DNA of 7,826 nucleotides, taken from assembly GCA_964544115.1 (NCBI GenBank), contig CAZJBP010000165.1, positions 1-7,826 on the forward strand. Direction: 5' to 3'. Positions 1 through 6,309 of this stretch are shown one piece after another; the first letter of the stretch is position 1; every line of letters begins with the position of its first letter. Source of the DNA: CAZJBP01 sp964544115. GTDB lineage: Bacteria > Verrucomicrobiota > Kiritimatiellia > UBA8416 > JADHWI01. Below the pieces are notes generated by a model. The model was not told the origin of the DNA. It did no database searches and saw nothing but the letters and a program-made list of their open reading frames with translations. The position numbers were made by a program, and so were the translations under genes.

Positions 1-75
1 CTCGTCCTCGATTCGCTCGTGACCGTCATCCCGAACGCAGTGAGGGATCTGGAAAAGGCCGTGAACGCGAAGTGA
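1..75 (+). CDS. Possible C-terminal end of an upstream gene (partial)
   Basis: Frame 1 is open from the first base and ends at a TGA at 73-75, giving 24 residues (LVLDSLVTVIPNAVRDLEKA, then VNAK). The middle part, VIPNAVRDL, is simply the left arm of the inverted repeat at 25-50 read in this frame. The residues before it (LVLDSLVT) could therefore be genuine protein, with the repeat supplying a new C-terminus and stop. Frame 3 is also open here and reads HPERSEG through the same repeat arm, so an open frame is weak evidence. No function can be assigned. It could equally be non-coding; the bases upstream of the window would decide. Confidence 0.2.
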   Translation, partial: LVLDSLVTVIPNAVRDLEKAVNAK

Positions 76-100
76 GATCCCTCACTGCTTTCGGGATGAC
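25..100. repeat. Long imperfect palindrome, REP-like dispersed repeat
   Basis: The left arm (25-50, starting GTCATCCCGAACGCAGTGAG) and the right arm (75-100) are inverted copies 26 bp long. They match at 25 of 26 positions; the only mismatch pairs base 36 with base 89. They flank a 24-nt loop (51-74). RNA from either strand would form a long stable hairpin. From memory, sequences close to this arm (GTCATCCCGA, then CGCAG, then GAGGGATCT) occur as dispersed intergenic repeats in many bacterial genomes, and often show up as spurious HPERSEG or VIPNAVRDL peptides. That makes a REP/BIME-type non-autonomous element likelier than a gene-specific terminator. No run of T follows the right arm. Confidence 0.85.
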
Positions 101-101
101 A

Positions 102-147
102 CCTGAGCGTCAGCGGAATGCTCAACGCCCAACGCTTAACGCTCAGG
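102..147. repeat. Tandem heptamer (YAACGCY) enclosed by a 9-bp inverted repeat
   Basis: Three consecutive 7-nt units, CAACGCC, CAACGCT and TAACGCT, occupy 123-143. A degenerate fourth copy, GAATGCT, precedes them at 116-122. The block lies between perfect 9-bp inverted arms, CCTGAGCGT at 102-110 and ACGCTCAGG at 139-147; the right arm overlaps the last unit. It begins one base after the large palindrome ends, so the two probably form one composite intergenic element. No function is evident. Confidence 0.55.
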
Positions 148-290
148 GGCTCGGGACCAGGATCCGGCATGCGGCACCGACCGCCTTGCGGTACGCGTGC
201 CCGTGCACACGCTCGAAATCTCAGGACACCGTGAACGCATACGAGGACTGCCGACGTCTCTACGCGGAAGGATCAGACCGCAAGCCGCGC
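148..290. other. Intergenic stretch with no recognisable gene
   Basis: No open frame in this stretch has a convincing start, ribosome site or family resemblance, and the long frames running through it are arginine-rich composition artefacts. The only structure seen is a small hairpin, ACCGC/GCGGT, at 180-192. Together with the repeats before it and the promoter after it, this completes the gene-poor region upstream of the rubredoxin gene. Confidence 0.5.
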
Positions 291-320
291 TTGCCTTTCC
301 GGCAGGGGGACGAATATAGT
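291..320 (+). promoter_or_regulatory. Candidate sigma70-type promoter for the rubredoxin gene
   Basis: TTGCCT at 291-296 matches 4 of 6 bases of the -35 consensus, and TATAGT at 315-320 matches 5 of 6 of the -10 consensus, with an 18-nt spacer. The A/T-rich hexamer stands out in very G+C-rich surroundings. Initiation near 327 would give a leader of about 60 nt before the rubredoxin start codon. The element was found by eye only; promoter consensus in this organism is unknown. Confidence 0.4.
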
Positions 321-372
321 TCGGCGCTGTCGGTAGCCGGAGGGCTGGCGACGCCGCGTGCATCCAGACTGT

Positions 373-378
373 GGGAGG
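373..378 (+). promoter_or_regulatory. Shine-Dalgarno site fixing the rubredoxin start
   Basis: GGGAGG lies 9 nt before the ATG at 388. The in-frame ATG at 382 would be only 3 nt away, and the in-frame GTG at 358 lies upstream of the site. The spacing supports 388, which also gives the usual rubredoxin N-terminus MKYEC. Confidence 0.6.
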
Positions 379-387
379 GGAATGGTC

Positions 388-546
388 ATGAAGTACGAGT
401 GCAACGTCTGCGGTTACGTGTATGACCCTGAGACCGGCGATCCAGACAACGGCGTCGAGCCCGGGACCCCGTTCAGCGAACTGCCGGACGACTGGGTGTG
501 CCCGGAGTGTGGCGCGGGCAAGGACGATTTCTCGGCGGTCGCCTGA
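388..546 (+). CDS. Rubredoxin
   Basis: This is a 52-residue protein of normal rubredoxin length. It carries both iron-binding knuckles: C5-x2-C8 followed by Gly-Tyr (CNVCGY) and C38-x2-C41 (CPECG), which bind one Fe in a tetra-cysteine site. Between them lie the family's aromatic and acidic residues, including Y10, Y12, D13-P14, G17, the PGTPF segment (25-29) and LPDDW (32-36). Rubredoxins are cytoplasmic one-electron carriers, commonly serving superoxide reductase, rubrerythrin or flavodiiron proteins in oxygen defence of anaerobes. No such partner lies in this window, so the acceptor here is unknown. The gene appears monocistronic, has its own candidate promoter, and converges on the TolC-type gene with only 21 bases between the two stop codons. 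No clear intrinsic terminator is visible in that gap. Confidence 0.96.
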   Translation: MKYECNVCGYVYDPETGDPDNGVEPGTPFSELPDDWVCPECGAGKDDFSAVA

Positions 547-567
547 GGCTGCTCCAAACGCCTGCGG

Positions 568-2124
568 TCACCAGTTGCGTTCCGGCAGCTCCACCGTCGG
601 CACGGGCAGGGTTCCGAGCGCGGCGTGAAGGTCGATCGCGGCCATATTGAGGCTGTGGGCTGTCTGAGCGGCCAGCCGTAGTGACTGCACGAGTTCCTCT
701 CGGACGCGGGCGCGGTCTTCCGGCGCGATGTCGGCTGTTTCCGCCGTGTCGGCCAGCAGCCGCGTCAATTCCGCCGTCACCGCCTCGGTCTCGCGCCCGT
801 ATTCGCGGCTCTGGGCCTCGATCAGGCGGACCTTGGCGACCTGAGACTCCACGCGCCCGGGCAGGTCCAGGACTGCGCGCGCTTCGGCGGCCTGCGCCTT
901 CTCGTATTCCGCCTTCCGCAGATCGTCCTCGTGCCCGATCCACGAGAACACGGGCAGCGTGATCCCGGCGTCAATGCGCCACTCCTCCGACTCGCTGTCC
1001 TGCGTGCGATAGGTGCTGCCCAGGCGCTGCGAGCCGGCGGTCAGGTCGGTCTCTCTCGACGTGCTGCCGCCGGACGACGACTGATCGCTCCACGCATACC
1101 CCGGCTGGACGTACGAGAACCAGGGCCAGAGCATGGCGCGGGCCTCGCGGTACGCATGCCAGGCGGCCCGCGTGTCCCACCCCAGCGCCGCCACATCCGC
1201 GCGGTTCGAGAGCGCGGCGTAGGTCAGCGGGTCCGACGCGCCGGCCAGCAGGTTGGTGTCCGGCAACGCCGGGGCCCAATCCATGACCGGGTTGACCTCC
1301 CCGGTGCCCACATTCAGCCACCGCGCCAGCGCCAGCCGCGCATCCTCCAAGTCGCGCCGGCCCCTCGACAGGTCGGACACGGCCGCGAGGTAACGCTGGC
1401 GGGCGCGTAGGCTTTCGGAAGCCGTAATGCGTCCCGCGCGGGCGAGCTCATCGGTCTGGGCCACCAGGTCGCGCTGGATGGCCGCAATCTCCTCGATATT
1501 CGCCACATCGGCCGACATGAACCGCAGCACCTCATACATCCTGCAGGTTTCCAGCGCCACGTCGACGGCGAACTGACGCAGGCGGGCTTCGGCGGCGTGC
1601 CACCGCGCGCGCCCCGCCGACACGGCGGCCCCGCGCTCCCACGGGTTGCGGGGGAAGAACCGCAGGGCCACCGAGTAACGTTCGGAGTCAGTCGACTGGG
1701 TCCCGTACGAGCTGTTGGTGGCGGCTAAGTACCTCAGGCCCGTGGCGGGCACGAGGTTGGTTTCGACGCCGAACTGGGACGAGGTCTGGTCCTCGTCTCC
1801 ATCGGAGTATCCGCCGCGCAGTTCGGGATCGCGGCCGTCGCCGGCCACCCGGGCTTCGGCGCGCGCCACGCGCACATCGTGCTCGCACGCCAGCACGTCG
1901 GGGTTCACGCACAAGGCCCGCTGCACGGCGCGGGCCGCCGTAAAGGGGCCCTCGTCCAGGGTCGCCAGCGCTGCGGCGACCGCATCCGGCGCCACCTGCC
2001 GGGCGGCTTCGATCCGCTCGGCGGGAGTGCCCAGGGGCGGACGTGGTGCGGCGCAACCGACGAGAACCGCCACGGCGGCTATCGGCACCGCAACCGGCGC
2101 CCGCCATGACCAGCCCGACCTCAT
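568..2124 (-). CDS. TolC-family outer-membrane efflux lipoprotein
   Basis: A 518-residue protein with a lipoprotein signal peptide: hydrophobic segment 10-22 and lipobox L-V-G-C with the acylated Cys at 24. Ala at +2 is compatible with outer-membrane sorting. The mature part has the internal duplication of outer-membrane efflux proteins. Repeat one (about 62-275) has helices around a Ser/Asp/Gly-rich strand-loop-strand region (101-155). Repeat two (about 300-505) opens with AALSNRADVAALGWDTRAA and has a second strand pair (334-395, ending ITLPVF). Such proteins form a trimeric channel with a long periplasmic helical tunnel that docks on an adaptor. It is last in the operon and its ATG overlaps the adaptor's stop codon (ATGA), with a strong ribosome site inside the adaptor gene. 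Family assignment is firm. The exported substrate is unknown, and no export ATPase or RND/MFS pump is encoded nearby. Confidence 0.92.
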   Translation of the reverse strand: MRSGWSWRAPVAVPIAAVAVLVGCAAPRPPLGTPAERIEAARQVAPDAVAAALATLDEGPFTAARAVQRALCVNPDVLACEHDVRVARAEARVAGDGRDPELRGGYSDGDEDQTSSQFGVETNLVPATGLRYLAATNSSYGTQSTDSERYSVALRFFPRNPWERGAAVSAGRARWHAAEARLRQFAVDVALETCRMYEVLRFMSADVANIEEIAAIQRDLVAQTDELARAGRITASESLRARQRYLAAVSDLSRGRRDLEDARLALARWLNVGTGEVNPVMDWAPALPDTNLLAGASDPLTYAALSNRADVAALGWDTRAAWHAYREARAMLWPWFSYVQPGYAWSDQSSSGGSTSRETDLTAGSQRLGSTYRTQDSESEEWRIDAGITLPVFSWIGHEDDLRKAEYEKAQAAEARAVLDLPGRVESQVAKVRLIEAQSREYGRETEAVTAELTRLLADTAETADIAPEDRARVREELVQSLRLAAQTAHSLNMAAIDLHAALGTLPVPTVELPERNW

Positions 2125-3341
2125 GGGCGGGAGCCTCCTTCAATGCCGGTCGAAGACTCGCCGCCGGATAAGCCACGCCACGCATTCCGGATCATGTCGG
2201 TCCACACCATCCGGTCGAGCTCGACATTGACGGTCTCACCGGGGATGAGGGTGTGCCCGCCGCTGATGGTCATGATCACCCGGCGGCCGCGGGTGACGAT
2301 GGAGCTCATGGGGTTCAGCCGGGCCGGAAGGGCCTGCACATCCGGCGAAAGGGATTCCACCTCGGCGGACACCTTCTCGCCGATGACGCTCTTCCTCCAG
2401 GCGGTCACGCGGTCACCCACGTTCAGGGACTCCAGCTGGCTCTCGGGCAGAAACCCGACGATGCGCAGGCTGTGCGGGTTGACCACCCGGACCACGGGAT
2501 CTCCAGCAACCACGACCACGCCCGGATGGTAGTACACGCGTGATACCAATCCCGACGTGACGGCGCTGAGGGTGTACGGCTCGCGCTCGGCCTGCCGGCT
2601 TTTCACCGCGCCCTCCACCGCGAGGGACCGCGCCTCGGCACGGCGGCGCACGGCCTCGGCGGCGGGTTCGCCGGGCACGGCACCGAGCCGGCCGCACACG
2701 GCCGCCCTTTCGGCCTCGGCGCGGTCGATGCGCTGCTGGTGGGCGGCGATCAGGGGCGGATACCCCTCCACGGCTTTGGACAGGGACGCTATGGTCGGAC
2801 GCAGAGCGGTCATGTCGCTCTCGCGGATGAGGCGGCGCTTGAGCAGCTCCTCGCTGCGGGCCAGTTCGAGCTTCAGTTCGTCCAGCTCGGCCTGAGCGCG
2901 GCTCAACTCCATACGGGCCTGGGCCAGATCGGCGCGCGCGCCGTCGGCCTCGGACTCCAACTGCTGGACCGTGCGCAGTTCAGCGGCATCATCCCGCCGG
3001 GCGGCATCCTCGCGCGACCGCATGGCGGCCTCATCCGCCGCGATGCCGGCGTCCACGAGGGTGGTGTCCATGTGCGCCAGGGGCTCGCCCGCCTTCACGG
3101 CCTGCCCGGGAACGACATCCACCGACAGCAGGCGCGCCGTCACCACGGGGGAAATGTCCTCGGACCGCGATTCCACGACGCCGGTCAACTGGCCGAAGTG
3201 GACCGACCCGGAATACAGCCAGACGACGGCGCCGGCGGCTGCCAGCCAGACCAGGAATGGCCAGCCGGCCAGAAGGTTCCGCAGCATCAGGCTCGGACGC
3301 GTCCACAGCCTCCGCCGCCGGTATCGCCGTTGCTCAATCAC
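2121..3341 (-). CDS. HlyD/MFP-family periplasmic adaptor (membrane fusion protein)
   Basis: A 406-residue protein with a short basic cytoplasmic tail (1-26, many Arg) and a single membrane anchor at about 27-44. A split biotinyl-lipoyl-like domain follows: first half about 62-95 (VVPGQAVKAGEPLAHMD), second half about 257-290 (SGLVSRVYYHPGVVVVAGDP). The halves are separated by a long Ala/Glu/Arg-rich helical hairpin, a probable coiled coil at about 100-252. A beta-barrel-like region (291-375) ends with IPGETVNVELD. Such proteins bridge an inner-membrane transporter to a TolC-type channel, and the gene sits between a DUF4956 membrane protein and such a channel. The GTG start at 3341 is preceded by GGGAGAGAGA ending 6 nt upstream, 33 nt after the DUF4956 stop. 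No pump gene accompanies it, so its inner-membrane partner may be the DUF4956 protein (inference). Confidence 0.9.
   Translation of the reverse strand: MIEQRRYRRRRLWTRPSLMLRNLLAGWPFLVWLAAAGAVVWLYSGSVHFGQLTGVVESRSEDISPVVTARLLSVDVVPGQAVKAGEPLAHMDTTLVDAGIAADEAAMRSREDAARRDDAAELRTVQQLESEADGARADLAQARMELSRAQAELDELKLELARSEELLKRRLIRESDMTALRPTIASLSKAVEGYPPLIAAHQQRIDRAEAERAAVCGRLGAVPGEPAAEAVRRRAEARSLAVEGAVKSRQAEREPYTLSAVTSGLVSRVYYHPGVVVVAGDPVVRVVNPHSLRIVGFLPESQLESLNVGDRVTAWRKSVIGEKVSAEVESLSPDVQALPARLNPMSSIVTRGRRVIMTISGGHTLIPGETVNVELDRMVWTDMIRNAWRGLSGGESSTGIEGGSRP
2134..2140 (-). promoter_or_regulatory. Shine-Dalgarno of the TolC-type gene, nested in the adaptor gene
   Basis: On the minus strand AAGGAGG lies 9 nt before the ATG at 2124. 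These bases are also codons for Glu-Gly-Gly near the adaptor's C-terminus. With the ATGA start/stop overlap this indicates translational coupling, so adaptor and channel are probably made in linked amounts. Confidence 0.7.
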
Positions 3342-3374
3342 AGATCGTCTCTCTCCCGCCGCGTTCGGCGCCGA

Positions 3375-4058
3375 CTACAGTTCAACCGTTGTCCGCTGCA
3401 TGACCAGGCTGGCTTCGGCCACGGCCTTCACGGCGCGCAACTGCTCCACCAGGTCGGCCTGGTACGAGGGATCAATCAACCGCACCTGGTAGGCGTATTC
3501 CATCGATTCGCCCTGGGCCGACTCGCGCATGGCAATCAGGTGGAACGCCGCACAGCACTGCCTCAGCACCTCGTTGACGGCGGCCTCGGCCTCGGGCGCC
3601 GGAGACATGGTGAAGCGCAGCAGGCCCTCGTAGTGGCGGCGCGAGGCGAACGGCGACACGTGCAGCAGCAGCGCGGTGGCCCCCAGGGTCAGCGTACCCA
3701 CAATCGCCACCGTGAAGGTGCCGGCGCCGCAGGCGATGCCCACGCCGAAGCAGGCGAACAGGAACACCATGTCGCGGGTATCGCGCACGGGGGTGCGGAA
3801 CCGGACGATGGCCAGCGTGCCGAGGATGCCGAGGCCGCGGGCCAGATTGTTGCCGATCGCCATGATCAGCATGGACACGATCATGCCGCCGAGCACCTGG
3901 GTGTGGATGAACGACCGGGAGTAGGAGAGCCCCTGGAACGTCCAGCGGTACACGGTGGCAAGGGCCGTGCACAGCACAAACGTCATCAGCATGGAGCACA
4001 GGATCTGCTGGGCTCCCAGCATCCTGGCCTGTCCGAACACCGAGATAAATTCGTCCAT
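3375..4058 (-). CDS. DUF4956-family multi-pass membrane protein
   Basis: A 227-residue protein recognised by the DUF4956 signature at 70-96: NNLARGLGILG followed by TLAIVRFRTPVRDTRD. About four hydrophobic segments are visible, near 17-36, 54-70, 97-112 and 115-134, with the conserved Arg-rich IVRFRTP stretch between the second and third. The last 90 residues (about 138-227) are soluble, with alternating strand/helix character suggestive of a small regulatory (ACT-like) fold. DUF4956 has no established biochemical function. From family knowledge it is often encoded next to VTC-domain proteins, as here. The start at 4058 has GGGAAG four bases upstream, abutting a perfect hairpin (4069-4085). 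I infer an inner-membrane role as channel, transporter or scaffold linking the VTC protein to the adaptor and outer-membrane channel. The family call is firm and the role speculative. Confidence 0.88.
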   Translation of the reverse strand: MDEFISVFGQARMLGAQQILCSMLMTFVLCTALATVYRWTFQGLSYSRSFIHTQVLGGMIVSMLIMAIGNNLARGLGILGTLAIVRFRTPVRDTRDMVFLFACFGVGIACGAGTFTVAIVGTLTLGATALLLHVSPFASRRHYEGLLRFTMSPAPEAEAAVNEVLRQCCAAFHLIAMRESAQGESMEYAYQVRLIDPSYQADLVEQLRAVKAVAEASLVMQRTTVEL

Positions 4059-4068
4059 GATGCTTCCC

Positions 4069-4085
4069 GGCGGGCCTCGCCCGCC
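4069..4085 (-). promoter_or_regulatory. Intra-operon hairpin between VTC and DUF4956 genes
   Basis: GGCGGGC (4069-4075) and GCCCGCC (4079-4085) form a perfect 7-bp all-G/C stem with a 3-nt loop. It fills most of the 27-nt gap between the VTC stop codon (4086-4088) and the DUF4956 start, and directly abuts the latter's GGGAAG ribosome site (4063-4068). No U-run follows in the operon direction, so it is not a standard intrinsic terminator. It could tune translation or mRNA stability between the first and second genes. Confidence 0.5.
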
Positions 4086-4919
4086 CTACCACACCAGCGC
4101 TTCAGCCCCGTGCCGGGGCAGCTCTGAGGCGCCGCAGAACAGAGACTCCATCCAAACAGCGTTACAGTATTTGCAGTGCCCCGTCCGCTCAAGACCAAAC
4201 TCCGTGACGAGGTCGATCATCCACTGCGGGGCATCGCTGAGGGTCTTGAGCTCGAGGACGACGCCGGAGAAGGAATGCTGCACGTTCTGAATCAACGGCG
4301 TATCCATGGAGAACCAGCGGCCCCCACCCCCCCACGAGGTCCATGAGTGCGTCGGCTGATACTCCAGATGGGTGTCGAACGTCACCCTCGCGTAATGGTC
4401 CATCGCGCCAAAATACGATTCACGCACGTACCGGACCAGCACGACGGGCTCGGCGCCGATCTCCTGGACCAGCCGCCGGAACTCGTAGAATCCGACGGCC
4501 TCCTTGGGCGACTTGAATTCCAGGCGCACCACGGGGTCAAACAGCAGGCCGGGGCCCCACAGCGCAAACGGAACCGAAGTGCGCGACTTGACGATCGTGC
4601 CGCGGAGCTTCCGCTTCACCTCCATGAAGACCGGACTGCTGCCGGGTTCGCCGTAAGTGCGCGCGCGCAGCTTGAAGCGGTTGACAGCCTCGTCCTCCTT
4701 GGCCCGATGCAGCGAAAGGCGGTCATCGTCGAGCTGCAGCGTTGTGACCGTATACTTCGGGGGATCGCCGACCCCGTGGGGATCGACCTCGCAGAACGGG
4801 CGAATGAAGGCGCGGATGTCCGGAATGAGCGAGGCGGGGATGATGTACTTGCCCTCGTGACGATCCAGCTGGACGTCGTACTTGGCCCGTTTCGAACTGT
4901 TCGTCGCCGCATCCGGCAT
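4086..4919 (-). CDS. VTC-domain (polyphosphate-polymerase-like tunnel) protein
   Basis: 277 residues from the preferred ATG; the VTC domain fills almost all of it. Its strands and basic residues appear in the expected order: RHEGKY (20-25), RFKLRAR (81-87), FMEVKRK (98-104) with K111 and R113 following, RYVRESYF (163-170), RVTFD (178-182), VLELK (221-225) and a C-terminal CKYC (249-252). In yeast Vtc4 this tunnel binds triphosphate/polyphosphate and makes polyphosphate from ATP; bacterial members are annotated as polyphosphate-polymerase-like, mostly untested. No signal peptide or membrane segment is visible, so it is probably cytoplasmic. It leads the four-gene operon. The frame stays open with an ATG at 5012 (308 residues), but the added residues look low-quality and would leave only 47 bases to the divergent gene. 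Neither start has a good ribosome site. A Gly-rich loop (197-200) is encoded by a G-run. Confidence 0.85.
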   Translation of the reverse strand: MPDAATNSSKRAKYDVQLDRHEGKYIIPASLIPDIRAFIRPFCEVDPHGVGDPPKYTVTTLQLDDDRLSLHRAKEDEAVNRFKLRARTYGEPGSSPVFMEVKRKLRGTIVKSRTSVPFALWGPGLLFDPVVRLEFKSPKEAVGFYEFRRLVQEIGAEPVVLVRYVRESYFGAMDHYARVTFDTHLEYQPTHSWTSWGGGGRWFSMDTPLIQNVQHSFSGVVLELKTLSDAPQWMIDLVTEFGLERTGHCKYCNAVWMESLFCGASELPRHGAEALVW

Positions 4920-5059
4920 CGCCAGAGACCCCCGTCCCGAAAGGCCGGCCCTCTGCCTGCCTGGTCCGTCATCATCGCACCGCGCAGGGGCCTTGGCCAT
5001 GACTTTCTGCATGGGGAAAGGCTTGCCGATCGACCCGTCGCTGGGCTAAAGGGGTGGAC
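4920..5059. promoter_or_regulatory. Divergent intergenic region of the VTC operon and AsmA-like gene
   Basis: If the VTC start at 4919 is right, these 140 bases separate two head-to-head transcription units and must hold promoters for both. I see no convincing sigma70 hexamer pair on either strand. TTGCCG at 5023 with a 17-nt spacer points to a poor -10 hard against the AsmA-like start. A GGCCGGCC palindrome lies near 4943-4950. AAAGGGG at 5048-5054 is the likely ribosome site of the plus-strand gene. Confidence 0.3.
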
Positions 5060-6283
5060 ATGCACATGGTGCGTCACCCTCTCTTCCGCGTCGCCTGTGT
5101 CGTCGCCCTCGCGGGTGCGCTGGCCGCCTGGCTGGTGTCCGCTTCGCTGGCAGGCACCGTGCGGCGGCTCATCATCGAGGAGGCCTACGAGCGCTACGGC
5201 GCCGACGTCCAGATCGGGAGCGTCGGCGTGCGTCTGTTCCCCGGCCGCGTCACCCTGCGCAAGGTGTCCCTCCGGCAGCGGGACGGAGGAGCGGACGAAC
5301 GCATGCTGGCCGCGGAGCGGATCTCCGTCGCGGGATCGCTGTTCAGCCTGCTGGGATCCGGCGAACGCCGCATCCGTCGCTTGGAGCTGTCCGGAGTCTC
5401 CCTGACGGTTGAACGGACCGCGGAAAGCGGAACGCGGATTGCCGCTCTACACCGCCGCCCTCGCCCGGCCGCGGCCGCGACCCCGACCAATTCGATTCCC
5501 GCGACGGCCGAGGCGACCGGCGGTGGGAACCGCCCGGCATCAAGCGGGAGCGCCGGACGGGCCGCGACCTACCGCATCGACCGCCTGAACGCCGGCGGCA
5601 CGATCCGCTTCGTGGATACGTCCCTGCCGCAGGGCGTCTTCGCCGCCGACCTGGCCACGGTGGTCAAGGGAGAGGATCTGCATTGGCAGCGGAAGAACCT
5701 GGCGGACGGCGGGGTGTTGCATCTGTCCGGCAACGTCGCCACCAACCCGGCCCTGTGGGCCTTCGGCCTCGCGGTCAACATCTGCCCACCCGAGGGCGGA
5801 GCGGTGGCGTTTGACGCCACGGGCAACGTGACCAACGCCCGGCCGGCAATGGTGGCGCCTTATCTGGAATCCGCCGGCGTCACGTGTTCGAACATGGATG
5901 TCGCCGTTGCCCTTCAGTGCCGAGGCGGGGCGTGGAATGCCGATCGTTCAAGGCTCAAGCTGGCCATGCGCGAGGTGCGCCTGACCGGCAAGCAGGCCCG
6001 CAAGACCGGCATGGCCGGCACGCTCCTCGATGCAGTGACCCTGTCCATCCCGGTCAGCGGCGACATCTCGAAACCGGAGTTCAACCTCACCTACGCGCTG
6101 GTGGACGCGATGGCCGGGCAGCCCGAGGCGACCGACCAGCTCCTGAAACAGGCCAGCCGCGCGGCATCCTCGGCGCTGAGCAAGTGGATGGAGTCCCGGC
6201 ATCGGAAGAAAGCGGCGGCGACCAACGACACCAGCCCGGCCGCAGGCAGCGCGCCGGAGCCGTCAGACCCGATCGGCCCGTGA
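5060..6283 (+). CDS. AsmA/DUF748-like envelope protein
   Basis: 407 residues from ATG 5060. AAAGGGG ends 5 nt upstream; GTG 5054 and ATG 5066 are alternatives. An N-terminal membrane anchor at about 9-29 is followed by the AsmA-type start (about 35-110). This has a short amphipathic helix (IIEEAYERYGADVQIG), then strand repeats of the form V-R-L-F-P-G-R-V-T-L-R-K-V-S-L and RRLELSGVSLTVER. A low-complexity Pro/Ala/Thr/Ser/Gly linker covers about 130-172. A second beta-rich part ends in a DUF748-like IPVSGDISKPEFNLTYAL near 334-351, and the tail is charged and Pro/Ser-rich. AsmA-like proteins are inner-membrane-anchored periplasmic proteins linked to outer-membrane lipid transport and biogenesis; this one is much shorter than full-length bridge members. 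It is divergent from the export-like operon and 26 bases upstream of the nitroreductase gene. Family call moderate, function unknown. Confidence 0.72.
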   Translation: MHMVRHPLFRVACVVALAGALAAWLVSASLAGTVRRLIIEEAYERYGADVQIGSVGVRLFPGRVTLRKVSLRQRDGGADERMLAAERISVAGSLFSLLGSGERRIRRLELSGVSLTVERTAESGTRIAALHRRPRPAAAATPTNSIPATAEATGGGNRPASSGSAGRAATYRIDRLNAGGTIRFVDTSLPQGVFAADLATVVKGEDLHWQRKNLADGGVLHLSGNVATNPALWAFGLAVNICPPEGGAVAFDATGNVTNARPAMVAPYLESAGVTCSNMDVAVALQCRGGAWNADRSRLKLAMREVRLTGKQARKTGMAGTLLDAVTLSIPVSGDISKPEFNLTYALVDAMAGQPEATDQLLKQASRAASSALSKWMESRHRKKAAATNDTSPAAGSAPEPSDPIGP

Positions 6284-6309
6284 CTTTGAACGAGCAGGAG
6301 GCCCGCATT

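Noticed and set aside
136..425. Small open frames on both strands upstream of the rubredoxin gene
   Set aside because: Arg-rich, no ribosome site, overlapping repeats and the promoter; likely non-coding.
547..567. Bidirectional terminator between the convergent rubredoxin and TolC-type genes
   Set aside because: No stem plus T-run is visible in the 21-base gap or just around it.
2739..4127. Long open frame on the plus strand (462 codons) across the adaptor and DUF4956 genes
   Set aside because: His/Gly/Arg/Gln-rich with no family resemblance; it is antisense to two recognisable genes and results from high G+C codon structure.
4347..5405. Plus-strand open frame of 352 codons across the VTC gene and into the AsmA-like gene
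   Set aside because: It overlaps two well-supported genes on opposite strands, and its residue composition is typical of a shadow frame.
5884..6309. N-terminal extension of the nitroreductase frame
   Set aside because: It overlaps the AsmA-like gene in another frame; the ribosome site at 6296-6301 and the family start MNPALDFIFSRRS support 6310.
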